A stretch of 64,000 nucleotides of DNA from Marinimicrobium koreense (lineage in GTDB: Bacteria > Pseudomonadota > Gammaproteobacteria > Pseudomonadales > Cellvibrionaceae): positions 2,728,001 to 2,792,000 of the forward strand of contig NZ_RJUK01000001.1 in NCBI RefSeq assembly GCF_003762925.1, given 5' to 3'. Position 1 is the first letter of the stretch. Every line of letters begins with the position of its first letter. Positions 55,472-64,000 of this stretch are shown here, piece after piece. A model generated the notes under the pieces. The model did no database searches, was not told the DNA's origin, and saw only the letters and a program-made list of their open reading frames with translations. Made by a program: the position numbers and the translations under genes.

Positions 55472-56044
55472 TCATATGACCCAGTAGGCTACAACGGCAA
55501 GCGCACTTAACACTGTGTGAATTGCGGTAAAAATCAGGAGCCCTACCAACAGCGTGAACAGAATACCGACGTAACGTCCTGATCCTGTGTCAATCACGGG
55601 TTGAATGGTTGCACGGTTGATCAGGATCAACAGAAACAGCGCTGCTATCGTAAACAAACTGGCGCCGATAATCTTAAGCAATGGCCAACCGATTGGTGCC
55701 ACGAAAACAGAACCACCACAAATGAAAATTAGAGTTATCAGCCACTTGTAACGGAATGCAAACAGTGAGAGCTTTCTGAAAATCATTATGAGGAGATCAA
55801 AAACACCACTATCACTCCTTGGTGTCGATCCGACTTCCGTAACACGTCGGTTCGATCGAACAACTGCAAAAACGAACCACGCAACCCAGGAAACCAATAG
55901 GGCCGCTATCAACCACCATTGCTTTTCCGAGCGAGATACCGTTTTATCTAAGGCGATCCCTAATAGCGGTAGAACCCAAACAGTAAAAATGGCAGACGTG
56001 ATGTATGCATCTGTAATGTCAAAAGAACTCATCGTTACATCCAT
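55472..56044 (-). CDS. Unrecognised multi-pass membrane protein
   Basis: A 190-residue protein with about five hydrophobic segments, including YITSAIFTVWVLPLLGIAL, WWLIAALLVSWVAWFVFAVV, WLITLIFICGGSVFVAPIGW and two C-terminal ones. The middle of the protein is basic (SNRRVTEVGS). No family is recognised. The ATG at 56042-56044 with AAGG 8 bases upstream is used; the frame continues six bases earlier to a TTG. It is more AT-rich than its neighbours and opens the block between algR and hemC on the minus strand. Confidence 0.6.
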   Translation of the reverse strand: MDVTMSSFDITDAYITSAIFTVWVLPLLGIALDKTVSRSEKQWWLIAALLVSWVAWFVFAVVRSNRRVTEVGSTPRSDSGVFDLLIMIFRKLSLFAFRYKWLITLIFICGGSVFVAPIGWPLLKIIGASLFTIAALFLLILINRATIQPVIDTGSGRYVGILFTLLVGLLIFTAIHTVLSALAVVAYWVI

Positions 56045-56075
56045 GAACAAACCTTATCGCCTGCCAATTGTTCTA

Positions 56076-56867
56076 TCAGCTCTCGGCATTGATTTCATTG
56101 AAGTACTCCTTCACCTCTCTTGGAATATTATTATCAAACTCTCCCATACCCAATCTTTTCCTTTGTCCTGATAGATTGTTATATATTTCATTAGCTGTAT
56201 CGGAGATCGTTTTAACCATACTATCTGTAAGTGCAATATCGTTCTCTTCTAAGAATAATTTTATTGACTTTTCTCCACTCAAGTCACCACGCATAATCGC
56301 AACTTCATAGTGAGCCAGAACTCCCGTTAAAGCCGCTTTCTTAGCATCATGGTTTCCACTGGAGCTTAACCGGTAATATGCAGATTCATAAACTCCGGCA
56401 ATAGCCTTCAAAGCATATGTAGAATCTAAAACGGCCGCTTTTTCATAATATAAAAGAGCATTAGGATAGTCCCCACTCTCTAACATTTTTTTCGCTAGAA
56501 TATGGGTTGCTGCATAATCTGAAGCATCTGACAGGCTTTTTAACGTGTCCACGGAATAAGACTGATAATCTGAATCTTCAAATGATATTCCGTATCCTTG
56601 ACTGCGTCGAAATTCTTTAATACTGTGAAGGCTATCTTCTTGGGCCCAGCTCAATTTATCTTCCCCTTCAGAAGTCCGAAAATCCTTCATTTCTCGCTCC
56701 GGAATTTTTTTAGTATTTTGGGGTATTAATATTTCGTTAGAGTCCGCGTATGAAACAACATCTCCATACTCTTTTGAAGCGCTATTTGAATAGTGAAAAA
56801 TATTTACACCAATAAACAAAAAAGCCATAAAAAAAGTAAAAATCAGTGATACTTTTCTAACACTCAT
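56076..56867 (-). CDS. Unrecognised membrane-anchored protein with TPR/Sel1-like helices
   Basis: A 263-residue protein with one N-terminal hydrophobic segment (SLIFTFFMAFLFIGVNIF), so it is anchored or exported. The middle part (ILAKKMLESGDYPNALLYYEKAAVLDSTYALKAIAGVYESAYY) has two helical repeats like Sel1 or TPR units. The rest is acidic and AT-rich, without a recognised domain. GGAGA lies 7 bases before the ATG. No function can be stated. Confidence 0.6.
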   Translation of the reverse strand: MSVRKVSLIFTFFMAFLFIGVNIFHYSNSASKEYGDVVSYADSNEILIPQNTKKIPEREMKDFRTSEGEDKLSWAQEDSLHSIKEFRRSQGYGISFEDSDYQSYSVDTLKSLSDASDYAATHILAKKMLESGDYPNALLYYEKAAVLDSTYALKAIAGVYESAYYRLSSSGNHDAKKAALTGVLAHYEVAIMRGDLSGEKSIKLFLEENDIALTDSMVKTISDTANEIYNNLSGQRKRLGMGEFDNNIPREVKEYFNEINAES

Positions 56868-56935
56868 AGATACATCTCCAATCGATCCTTTATGATATCC
56901 GCAATGACATTATATGGATAATAAGGAGAACCAAA

Positions 56936-57433
56936 TCACTCAATGCAGTTTACTGAGTTATATCGATGAACGAATATGCACGATTTCAGATCAGTATCTA
57001 AATTTGCTTTTTTCTCTGCCCTACACTGGGCATCAGTATTTATAACAGTATACGATCGACACGTTTTAATCCACTCCGCATAAGCACTGTAAGCAACTTG
57101 ATCACAATGCGCTTTCTCCAAATCTACCGCATCACATGATACTTTTTCGTTCGCACGGGTACCGCCTTCAGTCGGAAAATTAACATTACTTTCTTGTAAG
57201 TTGCTGTTGAGTTTCTGAGCAAGGTTTGCCAGATATTGCAGCTGACCTATTAATCTCCCAATATTGTAGTAATCCGCCGCTCTTTGAGCGATTTCAATTT
57301 TCCGCCCTATAACAGTGAAATCGACTGGTTGTATCTTTTCAGCAGGTTCAGAGCCAATTGAACATAGAGGAAATGCGAGGGCTAAAGAGAAAGAGAGGAA
57401 TCGCCAAGCAATATAAGTAGGATTGCGTTTCAT
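56936..57433 (-). CDS. Unrecognised exported Cys-containing protein
   Basis: A 165-residue protein with a signal peptide of about 28 residues (FLSFSLALAFPLCSIGS). The mature part has cysteines at CDAVD, HCDQ, TCRS, QCRA, SCIF and NCIE, which may form disulfides, and no recognised domain. Codon use is AT-rich. AAGGAC is 7 bases before the ATG. It is 68 bases from the preceding minus-strand gene, so the two may be co-transcribed. Confidence 0.55.
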   Translation of the reverse strand: MKRNPTYIAWRFLSFSLALAFPLCSIGSEPAEKIQPVDFTVIGRKIEIAQRAADYYNIGRLIGQLQYLANLAQKLNSNLQESNVNFPTEGGTRANEKVSCDAVDLEKAHCDQVAYSAYAEWIKTCRSYTVINTDAQCRAEKKANLDTDLKSCIFVHRYNSVNCIE

Positions 57434-57629
57434 ATTAGAAGTCCTTTTCGAAAACGATTAGTTTTATATGCTGATTAATTTTTATCGACAAACCGAAAAG
57501 AATCGTGCACTCACTTCTTATTTTTGTCAACAAAAATATTGAGAGTTTTGCGGTTTTCTGCAGGCAGTCTCACAACTGGCATCAATTACCACGAATCATG
57601 TCGCGAGTTTCACTCTGTATCGAAACGTT

Positions 57630-58256
57630 TCAGGATCGGCTTCTTCTGTTGTAACGCACCGTTTCAATCACCGACTTTACCCAAGATTCAGAAGCCATGT
57701 GTGAGTCAATCAGAACATCGCTTCGAAAGCGGGCCTGAACACGAAACGGATTGTCGGCATAGCTGTTATCGATTAGTAGTGTTTGATCCACGATAGGAAT
57801 GACGTTTACCAACTGTTGCAACGAACGCTCAATTCTAGGGGCTATCTTTTCCGCTGGCACCGAATGACCACCTTCGTGAACTCGCTGCTCGATGCGCATC
57901 CGATTCAGTTCGGGAGAAACCAGGTGAATTGCGTAGATTTCGACGGCATATCCGGCGCGTTTTGCCTCACGGATAAAGTCGAGTTTAGAGGGGTGTGAAA
58001 ACACGGTTTCAAAGCAAAACGACCGCTTTTGCGCCAGTGCCAAGTGGCGGCTGCGCTCGACCAATCGCATCGCCTCGTAACTATGCACTTCCGGATCATC
58101 GGGCCAGAGTTCACGCGCCAGGACATCGGCATTGAGAAAGGGAATCTGACGGTGTGCCAGGTACTTCTGATAGAACGTGGACTTACCGGCGCCGTTACCA
58201 CCGACCAACAGAATGACCGTTGGTCGGGGCGTACTGTCCGATAGTGAGGTGGTCAT
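57630..58256 (-). CDS. Zeta toxin-like P-loop kinase
   Basis: A 208-residue protein with Walker A GGNGAGKST at 19-27 and the zeta-type continuation FYQKYLAHRQIPFLNADVLARELWPDDPEVHSYEAMRLVERSRHLALAQKRSFCFETVFSHPSKLDFI (quoted in pieces here; residues about 28-95). The FETVFSHPSK segment is the expected substrate-side motif. Zeta toxins phosphorylate UDP-N-acetylglucosamine, blocking cell-wall synthesis. It overlaps its partner gene by 4 bases. The usual antitoxin of the family is not epsilon; here it is a ParD-like protein. Confidence 0.85.
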   Translation of the reverse strand: MTTSLSDSTPRPTVILLVGGNGAGKSTFYQKYLAHRQIPFLNADVLARELWPDDPEVHSYEAMRLVERSRHLALAQKRSFCFETVFSHPSKLDFIREAKRAGYAVEIYAIHLVSPELNRMRIEQRVHEGGHSVPAEKIAPRIERSLQQLVNVIPIVDQTLLIDNSYADNPFRVQARFRSDVLIDSHMASESWVKSVIETVRYNRRSRS

Positions 58257-58627
58257 AAGCCGGACACGACCCGCTTGCCCTCCGCACTGTAAGCGACCAG
58301 TTTCGAGCTATCGTCCGGATCAACTCCGTAGCGCACCGGTGCCTCACTGACCCGGCCAGGCAAGCGGCCGGACTGTCGGTCTGATTCAAGCTCTTCCAGA
58401 ATGCTGTCCATTGACAGGTCCTTGGGCTGGCTCTCTTCCAATCTCAGGGTGACCAAGCCCTGCATCAGGGCCAAACGCTGATCCGACGTCATCATGCGGG
58501 AGATAAGTTGTCCGAGTGACGCCCAGTACTCAATTTGACGAGGTACAGAACGATGCTCCAACGCTGCCTCCTGCTCCGCTTTGCGTATCAACTCCGGGTT
58601 CAACCGAATGGGTTTTTGCTGAGCCAT
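58253..58627 (-). CDS. ParD-like antitoxin
   Basis: A 124-residue protein. The N-terminus KPIRLNPELIRKAEQEAALEHRSVPRQIEYWASLGQLI is the ParD-like family pattern of a ribbon-helix-helix protein. The C-terminal part is acidic and probably disordered, as in neutralising tails. The ATG at 58625-58627 with GAGG 6 bases upstream is used instead of a GTG 12 bases earlier. It overlaps the zeta-like toxin by 4 bases, and the antitoxin comes first. Confidence 0.8.
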   Translation of the reverse strand: MAQQKPIRLNPELIRKAEQEAALEHRSVPRQIEYWASLGQLISRMMTSDQRLALMQGLVTLRLEESQPKDLSMDSILEELESDRQSGRLPGRVSEAPVRYGVDPDDSSKLVAYSAEGKRVVSGL

Positions 58628-58810
58628 CGAAAACCTCACAAGCCTCGTTCGAGCATAATTAAAGAAGCCTCTATTGTAGCGCTACGCACTATAATGAGCA
58701 AATTGCTACACCACATCAGCCCCTGTTCAGGAGAGGCTATCCTTTCGCCTTTGCATCCCCCCTGGTCTGGTATCATCCCGCACTGACACGCACTCGCAAC
58801 GGGATGAATT

Positions 58811-59746
58811 ATGTCCGAGACCCTACGCATCGCCACCCGCAAATCCCTGCTCGCACTCTGGCAGGCCGAATACGTCAAGGCCGAGCTGGAGCGCCACCAC
58901 CCGGGGCTGACCGTGGAGCTGGTGCCCCTGGTCAGCCGGGGTGACAAGATTCTGGATGTGCCCCTGGCCAAAGTGGGCGGCAAAGGGCTGTTTGTGAAAG
59001 AGTTGGAGCACGCGATTACCAGTGGCGAGGCGGATATCGCAGTGCACTCCATGAAAGATGTGCCCATGGAGTTCCCGGAGGGGCTCGGCCTGCCGGTCAT
59101 CTGCCCGCGGGAAGATCCGCGCGATGCTTTTGTTTCCAACCGCTACGACCAGCTCAGCGATATGCCCGGCGGCACCGTGGTGGGCACCTCCAGCCTGCGC
59201 CGGCAGTGCCAGATTCTGGCCGCCCGGCCGGACCTGGAGGTCAAGTTTCTTCGCGGCAACGTGCAGACCCGCCTGCGCAAGCTCGACGACGGCGAGTACG
59301 ACGCCATTGTCCTGGCCACCGCTGGCTTGGTGCGTCTGGAGCTGGAGGAGCGGATTCGCAGCCGCATCGCCCCGGAGGAGTCCCTGCCCGCGGGCGGGCA
59401 GGGCGCAGTGGGCATTGAGTGCCGTACCGAGGATTTGCGCACCATTGAGCTGATCGCCCCCCTGCACCACGAGCCCACCGCCGAGCTGGTATTGGCGGAG
59501 CGGGCCATGAACCGGCGCCTGGAAGGCGGCTGCCAGGTGCCCATTGCCTGCTATGCTATACCGAGTGATGAAGGGCTGTGGTTGCGCGGTCTCGTGGGCT
59601 CACCGGACGGCACGGAAATGCTCTACGATGAGATTCGTGGCCCGGTCGCCGAGGGTGAGGCGATGGGCATTGCGCTGGCCGAGCGGCTGCTGGCGGCGGG
59701 CGCCGACCGGATTCTGGCGGACGTGTACGGACGGGAGCTGAAGTGA
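58811..59746 (+). CDS. hemC: Porphobilinogen deaminase (hydroxymethylbilane synthase)
   Basis: A 311-residue enzyme of haem biosynthesis. It begins [26 protein letters not shown], has the [18 protein letters not shown] and [14 protein letters not shown] segments (the active-site Asp and substrate loop), and the cofactor Cys in EGGCQVPIA. Length fits. It overlaps hemD by 4 bases. Confidence 0.98.
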   Translation: MSETLRIATRKSLLALWQAEYVKAELERHHPGLTVELVPLVSRGDKILDVPLAKVGGKGLFVKELEHAITSGEADIAVHSMKDVPMEFPEGLGLPVICPREDPRDAFVSNRYDQLSDMPGGTVVGTSSLRRQCQILAARPDLEVKFLRGNVQTRLRKLDDGEYDAIVLATAGLVRLELEERIRSRIAPEESLPAGGQGAVGIECRTEDLRTIELIAPLHHEPTAELVLAERAMNRRLEGGCQVPIACYAIPSDEGLWLRGLVGSPDGTEMLYDEIRGPVAEGEAMGIALAERLLAAGADRILADVYGRELK

Positions 59747-60597
59747 CCCGGAGCGCCGGAGCGGACACGCTGACCGGCCTGCAGGTGCTGGTCACCCGGC
59801 CCGAAGCCCAGGCCGAGGCCTGGGCGGACACACTCCGGGCGAGGGGCGCTCACGCGGTGGTCGCCCCCCTGCTGACGCTGAGCCCGGTCTCGACGTCCGA
59901 GGCGAAGCAGGCGATCAAACAGTGCATACTGGATTTCGACCTCTACCAGAAAGCGATTTTCGTCAGCCAGAACGCCGTCGCCTATGCGTTTGAATGGCTA
60001 GAGGATTACTGGCCGCAGTTGCCCATCCGGATCGAGTATTACGGGGTCGGCGAACGCACCGGCAGGGCGCTGGAAGCCTATGGCGTACCGGTGACCGCCT
60101 GGCAGTCGGACGGCGCCATGAACAGTGAGGCCCTGCTGGCGGCCCCCGAATTGCAATCCGTGGCGGGCGAGCGCATTGTGATCTTCCGCGGCGTGGGCGG
60201 CCGGGGCGTGCTGGCCGAGACACTGCGTGAGCGCGGTGCCCGGGTGGATTACTGTGAGCTGTACCAACGCCAGTGCCCGGATGACGCCGCCACACAGCTG
60301 AACCAGGCGCTGGTGGAACTGAACGAAACACCCCTGATGGTGGCCTTACACAGTGGTGAGACCCTGGAAAACTTTCATCAGGTCCGCCGGGCACTGCCTT
60401 CCGACCAGGCTCGGCGCCTGGCCCGAGGGACACTGCTGGTGCCCGGGGAGCGGGTTGCCCAGCAGGCGCGCGCGCTGGGCTATACCCGCGTGCTGACCGC
60501 CGAAAACGCCACCGACCCGGGTATGCTGGCCGCCCTTGAACGCGCCGCCATCGACCCGACCCTTTTGCAGACAGACGGAACCCACGACTGTGACTGA
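59743..60597 (+). CDS. hemD: Uroporphyrinogen-III synthase
   Basis: A 284-residue enzyme that closes the tetrapyrrole ring. Its two-domain sequence ([20 protein letters not shown] at the N-terminus; [32 protein letters not shown] in the middle) is typical of this poorly conserved family. The start is GTG at 59743-59745, overlapping the hemC stop by 4 bases. Confidence 0.92.
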   Translation: MTRSAGADTLTGLQVLVTRPEAQAEAWADTLRARGAHAVVAPLLTLSPVSTSEAKQAIKQCILDFDLYQKAIFVSQNAVAYAFEWLEDYWPQLPIRIEYYGVGERTGRALEAYGVPVTAWQSDGAMNSEALLAAPELQSVAGERIVIFRGVGGRGVLAETLRERGARVDYCELYQRQCPDDAATQLNQALVELNETPLMVALHSGETLENFHQVRRALPSDQARRLARGTLLVPGERVAQQARALGYTRVLTAENATDPGMLAALERAAIDPTLLQTDGTHDCD

Positions 60598-61807
60598 TAA
60601 CGACCAGACCAACGACACCACCCAGGAATCCACGCCCCCCGCCGACAAGACACCGGCGGACACCACCAGTGACAGGGCGGACAAGGGCACCCCCAAACGC
60701 CCCAGCAAGAAAACACCGGCCAACAAAAGCGGCCGTGCGCGCCGATGGGGCTGGTTGCTGCTGGTGTTGATCTGCGTCGGCCTGCCCCTGGCCGCTGGAT
60801 ACGGTGTCTGGTGGGCCTGGCAGGATCTTGAGCAGCAGCGCGAGCAGCTGACAGCGCTGCAGCAGCGCCTGGCCGAGCAATCCCAGGCCCTCCGGCAGCA
60901 GGACCGCACCCTCGACCAATTGCCCGGTCAGCTCAGCAGCGATTTGCGAGCCGATGTGCAAAGCGCCCAGCGAGGCCAGGCCGAGATCATCAGCCAGATG
61001 GAGCAGCGCCTGAACCGGGTAGACCGCCGCCTGAGCGCCATCGCCAGCACCGACCGGGAGGACTGGAAGCTGGCCGAGGCCGAGTACCTGCTGCGCCTGG
61101 CCAACCAGCGCCTGGTACTGGAGCGGGACAGCCGCAATGCCCTGGCCCTGGCGGAAACCACCGATGCCATTCTGCGCGACCTGGGCGATGCGGACCTGCT
61201 GCCGATCCGCCGGGCCCTGGCGCGGGACATCCAGGCCCTGAAGCTCGCCGATCAGGTGGATCGGGAGGGTCTGTACCTGCGGTTATTGGCCCTGAACGAA
61301 CAGGTACCCACGCTGCCACTGGTGGAACCCATGCGCAGCACACCCGACAACACCGTCCCCGATGAAGCGTCGGCTGAAGCCAACACCGGACCCTGGGCAA
61401 CCATCAAACAGAGTTTCGCCCGCCTGGTCGAGCGTATCAGTGGCCATATCCGGATTCGCCATCATGATCAGCCCATTGCCGCCCTGGCTGACCCGCGCGA
61501 GCAGTTCATTCTGCGCCAGCAACTGCAGTTGATGTTGGAGCAGGCCCAGGCGGCGCTGTTGCGGGAGCAGACCGAGCTCTATCAATCCAGCCTCACCCGC
61601 GCGGCCGACTGGCTCGAACAACACTACGCCCTCAATCCCCAGACCGAATCGGCCCTGTCCAGCCTGCGCGAGCTGGCCGCCGTCGATATCGCTCCCGAGC
61701 TGCCGGACCTCAATGACGCCCTGAAGCTGCTCGAGGTACACATCGAGCAACAACACCGGCTGTCCCCGGACTTTCAGCGCGCACCGGGTGAGGAGTCCGA
61801 CTCATGA
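60590..61807 (+). CDS. hemX: HemX-like membrane protein (uroporphyrinogen-III C-methyltransferase family annotation)
   Basis: A 405-residue protein with a Thr-, Asp- and Pro-rich cytosolic start, one helix (RRWGWLLLVLICVGLPLAAGYGVWWAW), a coiled coil (LEQQREQLTALQQRLAEQSQALRQQDRTL), and a helical C-terminal half (NALALAETTDAILRDLGDADLLPIRRALARDI). The catalytic methyltransferase domain is absent, so the common name is misleading; its role is not known. GTG at 60590 with GGAAC upstream is used; an ATG at 60536 lies inside hemD. Confidence 0.9.
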   Translation: MTDNDQTNDTTQESTPPADKTPADTTSDRADKGTPKRPSKKTPANKSGRARRWGWLLLVLICVGLPLAAGYGVWWAWQDLEQQREQLTALQQRLAEQSQALRQQDRTLDQLPGQLSSDLRADVQSAQRGQAEIISQMEQRLNRVDRRLSAIASTDREDWKLAEAEYLLRLANQRLVLERDSRNALALAETTDAILRDLGDADLLPIRRALARDIQALKLADQVDREGLYLRLLALNEQVPTLPLVEPMRSTPDNTVPDEASAEANTGPWATIKQSFARLVERISGHIRIRHHDQPIAALADPREQFILRQQLQLMLEQAQAALLREQTELYQSSLTRAADWLEQHYALNPQTESALSSLRELAAVDIAPELPDLNDALKLLEVHIEQQHRLSPDFQRAPGEESDS

Positions 61808-63054
61808 AACGGACGCTGCTGATTCTGATTGTCGCGATGTTGCTCGGCGCACTGACGCTGAGCGCCATTCAGGCCGACAGCGGCTATGTCCTGATCGCGC
61901 TGGGCAACACCAGCGTGGAAATGAGCTTCTGGCTGGCGTTGATGTTGCTGCTCGGAGGGCTGGGATTGATCTGGCTGGTATTGCGGCTGTTCCGGGGCAG
62001 CATCAGGGCGGGGCAGGCCGTCACCGAACGGCTGTTCTCCGGCACCAGCGCCCGGGCCCAACGGCGCACCGCCAGCGGCCTGGTCAGCTTTATCGAGGGG
62101 AACTGGAAGCAGGCCCAGCGCAAACTACTGCGCGCGGCGCCCAAATCCGGGACGCCGCTGATCAATTATCTGGCGGCGGCCCGCTGCGCCTTTGAGCAGG
62201 GCGATAATCACACCGCTCTGGAATTGCTGCACAAGGCCGAGCAGAGCAGCACCAACAGCGAGCTGGCGGTCGCCCTGACCCAGGCGCGTATGCAGCTGAT
62301 GAGCCGACGCTACGAGCAGTGCCTGGCCACCCTGGAGCGGGTCAAACGCAAAGCCCCCCAACATCCCGTGGTACTCGACCTGTTGCGCCAGGTGTATATC
62401 GCCCTGCACGACTGGGAATCGCTCAAGCAGTTGATGCCCAGTCTCCGTGCGTACGGCAACCAGAACGAAGCCGCGCTTGAAGCGCTCTCCAGCCAGCTGC
62501 ACCGGGCCCTGCTCGAGCAGGCCGGGCAGCGGGTCCGCGGGCTCGGCCCGGAGCGGGCGCGCGAGGCCCTGGCGAGCACCTGGAAAGACATCCCCAGCGC
62601 GGTGCGCAAACAACCCGATGTGGCGCTGTTGTACGCACAGCAATTAGTGGACAACGACCTGCACGTCGAAGCAGAAGCCCAGGTGCGCAAAACCCTGGAA
62701 AAACACTGGTCCCCCGAGCTGGTTCGGCTCTATGGCCTGATTCGGGCCAACGATGCCGGACAACAGCTGATCACCGCCGAAGGCTGGCTGAAGAAGCGCC
62801 CCGCCGATGCCCTGCTGATGCTCACCCTCGGCCGCCTGAGCCTGCGCAATCAGCTGTGGGGCAAAGCCCGGGATTACTTTCAGAGCAGCCTGACCCTGCA
62901 CAAGCACCCGGAAACCTGTGCCGAGCTGGCTCGTCTGTTGGCCCATATGGGAGAACACAAAAAGAGCACCGAGTACTACCAGCAGGGGCTGCTGTTGACC
63001 ACCGAACGGCTCCCGGACCTGCCGCTGCCCAAAGAACCCGAGCCAACGCACTGA
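61804..63054 (+). CDS. hemY: HemY-like TPR membrane protein
   Basis: A 416-residue protein with two N-terminal helices (LLILIVAMLLGALTLSAI, FWLALMLLLGGLGLIWLVLRLF) and TPR-like helices (SGLVSFIEGNWKQAQRKLLRAA and downstream). It is the proteobacterial HemY of the hemCDXY operon, distinct from the oxidase HemY of Gram-positives. It is thought to aid haem pathway complex formation. It overlaps hemX by 4 bases (ATGA). Confidence 0.93.
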   Translation: MKRTLLILIVAMLLGALTLSAIQADSGYVLIALGNTSVEMSFWLALMLLLGGLGLIWLVLRLFRGSIRAGQAVTERLFSGTSARAQRRTASGLVSFIEGNWKQAQRKLLRAAPKSGTPLINYLAAARCAFEQGDNHTALELLHKAEQSSTNSELAVALTQARMQLMSRRYEQCLATLERVKRKAPQHPVVLDLLRQVYIALHDWESLKQLMPSLRAYGNQNEAALEALSSQLHRALLEQAGQRVRGLGPERAREALASTWKDIPSAVRKQPDVALLYAQQLVDNDLHVEAEAQVRKTLEKHWSPELVRLYGLIRANDAGQQLITAEGWLKKRPADALLMLTLGRLSLRNQLWGKARDYFQSSLTLHKHPETCAELARLLAHMGEHKKSTEYYQQGLLLTTERLPDLPLPKEPEPTH

Positions 63055-63159
63055 CTTGCAGTCGCGACGGGGAAAGGCATAATACCGGGCAACCAGATCG
63101 AATAATAATAGGTTTACATCAAGAAGTAGGGAACCTATCACCGCTTAAAGGAGTTTGTC

Positions 63160-64000
63160 ATGCCTCTGCCGGCACTGCTGCGGCTCGCGTTTGTCGTGCT
63201 ACTCGCGCTTCGTTATCGTCTGAAACTCATCCTCGGCATTGTTGTCGCCGTGGTGATCGGGCTCAGCCTCACCTTCATTTCCGGAAAGATTTATCAACAC
63301 CTGGATCGGGATCCGGACCGGGGCGCCATCGCGCTGGAAGACGGGGCCTTCGGGGAAAGCTACTCGACGCCCATCTACCTGGACCAGGGCTGGAGCCCGG
63401 CCGACACCCTCTGGTACTACAACACCACCCAGGGTTCGGCCCTGCTGCCCTATGACCTGTTCGTGGCCCTCGAGCAGCCCGCCTCGGAGGAGCTGTTCCG
63501 CTCGGACCACAACATGGACCGCTACCGCTACCTGCCCCAGAAACCCACCTTCTTCAATCCCGACGGTCTACCGGTGGGGTTTGCCAAGGACAGTTACCAG
63601 GGCAAAGACTATTTGGGCTTTACCTGTGCGGCCTGCCACACCGGCCAGGTGAACTATCAGGGCCAGGCCATCCGCATCGACGGCGGCCCCGCCCTGGCGG
63701 ATATGGACGGCTTCCTGCACGGACTGGAAAAGGCGCTGTCGGCGGCCCGGGATATTCCCGCCAAACGGGAACGGTTTATTGATCGAGTCCTGCAGCGGGA
63801 CAATGACTATCGCTCGCCCGAGGCCGTCGAGGCGGACCTGGCCCAGTGGACCGAACAGATCCGCATGTACAACACCATCAATCACAGCCATATCCGCTAC
63901 GGTTACGGTCGCCTGGATGCCTTTGGCCGAATCTACAATCGGGTGCTGCGCCACGTGGTCAACCGGGAACAGATGCGGGATCTATTGCTCGCCGCCGAAG
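63160..64000 (+). CDS. Di-haem cytochrome c peroxidase-like protein, N-terminal part
   Basis: 280 codons up to the window edge. AAAGGAG lies 6 bases before the ATG. A membrane anchor (LKLILGIVVAVVIGLSLTFI) is followed by a periplasmic domain with one haem motif CAACH at 156-160, in the FTCAACHTGQVNYQG context, and IDGGPALADMDGFLHGLEKAL. The second haem motif would lie beyond the edge. The relatives are annotated as di-haem cytochrome c peroxidase but have a longer unusual region. It starts 105 bases after hemY and is not tightly coupled to it. Confidence 0.75.
   Translation, partial: MPLPALLRLAFVVLLALRYRLKLILGIVVAVVIGLSLTFISGKIYQHLDRDPDRGAIALEDGAFGESYSTPIYLDQGWSPADTLWYYNTTQGSALLPYDLFVALEQPASEELFRSDHNMDRYRYLPQKPTFFNPDGLPVGFAKDSYQGKDYLGFTCAACHTGQVNYQGQAIRIDGGPALADMDGFLHGLEKALSAARDIPAKRERFIDRVLQRDNDYRSPEAVEADLAQWTEQIRMYNTINHSHIRYGYGRLDAFGRIYNRVLRHVVNREQMRDLLLAAE

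Overview
The window looks like chromosome from a marine, polysaccharide-degrading gammaproteobacterium of the Cellvibrionaceae type (Marinimicrobium, Saccharophagus or Cellvibrio relatives). This is inferred from the high GC, the secreted carbohydrate-binding protein with a poly-serine linker at the left edge, the GH43-like lipoprotein, the PEP-CTERM protein, the dispersed palindromic repeats, and a gene order in the right half that matches my recollection of the Pseudomonas xerC-dapF-lysA-lptM ... cyaA ... argH-algZ-algR-hemCDXY block. No rRNA, tRNA or CRISPR array was seen.

Layout. 0-5 kb: the start of a secreted CBM protein, a GAF-GGDEF diguanylate cyclase, a glycosyltransferase and an LpxR-type lipid A deacylase. 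5-11.6 kb: a compact minus-strand operon of GntR regulator, ABC ATPase, ABC permease, RND adaptor, RND pump and a DUF3144 protein, with a perfect inverted-repeat operator at its head. 11.6-12.3 kb: non-coding DNA packed with REP palindromes and two long-armed palindromic elements. 12.3-20 kb: tex, then on the minus strand a YheT-like hydrolase, a fatty acid desaturase, a MATE transporter, a YaiI protein and a membrane diguanylate cyclase. 20-23.4 kb: a GH43-like lipoprotein whose catalytic acid appears to be Gln, a TraB/GumN protein, a PEP-CTERM protein behind a sigma-54 type promoter, and a DsrE protein. 23.5-31 kb: an RND pump and adaptor divergent from a sulfide:quinone oxidoreductase, sharing one FNR/ANR box that is placed symmetrically for two class II promoters, followed by trxC, an ExoD protein and a NADAR protein.

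31-34.3 kb: a degenerate Rhs polymorphic-toxin locus. It holds an N-terminally truncated Rhs core with a C-terminal HExxH (zincin-like) tip, an exported putative immunity protein, a second broken Rhs core fragment, and a small zinc-ribbon protein. 34.4-38.5 kb: the lptM-lysA-dapF-DUF484-xerC operon. 38.6-41 kb: a GMC dehydrogenase with its Tat-exported small subunit. 41-47.5 kb: a hybrid histidine kinase overlapping class I adenylate cyclase (TAATG), and a divergent SLC13 anion symporter. 47.6-52 kb: a MacB-like ABC exporter (one ATPase, two tandem permeases, one adaptor).

52-64 kb: argH divergent from algZ-algR, then an AT-rich block of three unrecognised genes and a ParD-like/zeta toxin-antitoxin pair lying between algR and hemC, then hemC-hemD-hemX-hemY and the start of a di-haem cytochrome c peroxidase-like gene cut by the window edge. 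The strongest candidates for new biology are the symmetric FNR/ANR intergenic region, the Rhs zincin cassette with an exported immunity candidate, the Gln-substituted GH43 protein, the paired long-armed palindromes before tex, and the sigma-54 PEP-CTERM promoter with its upstream repeats.
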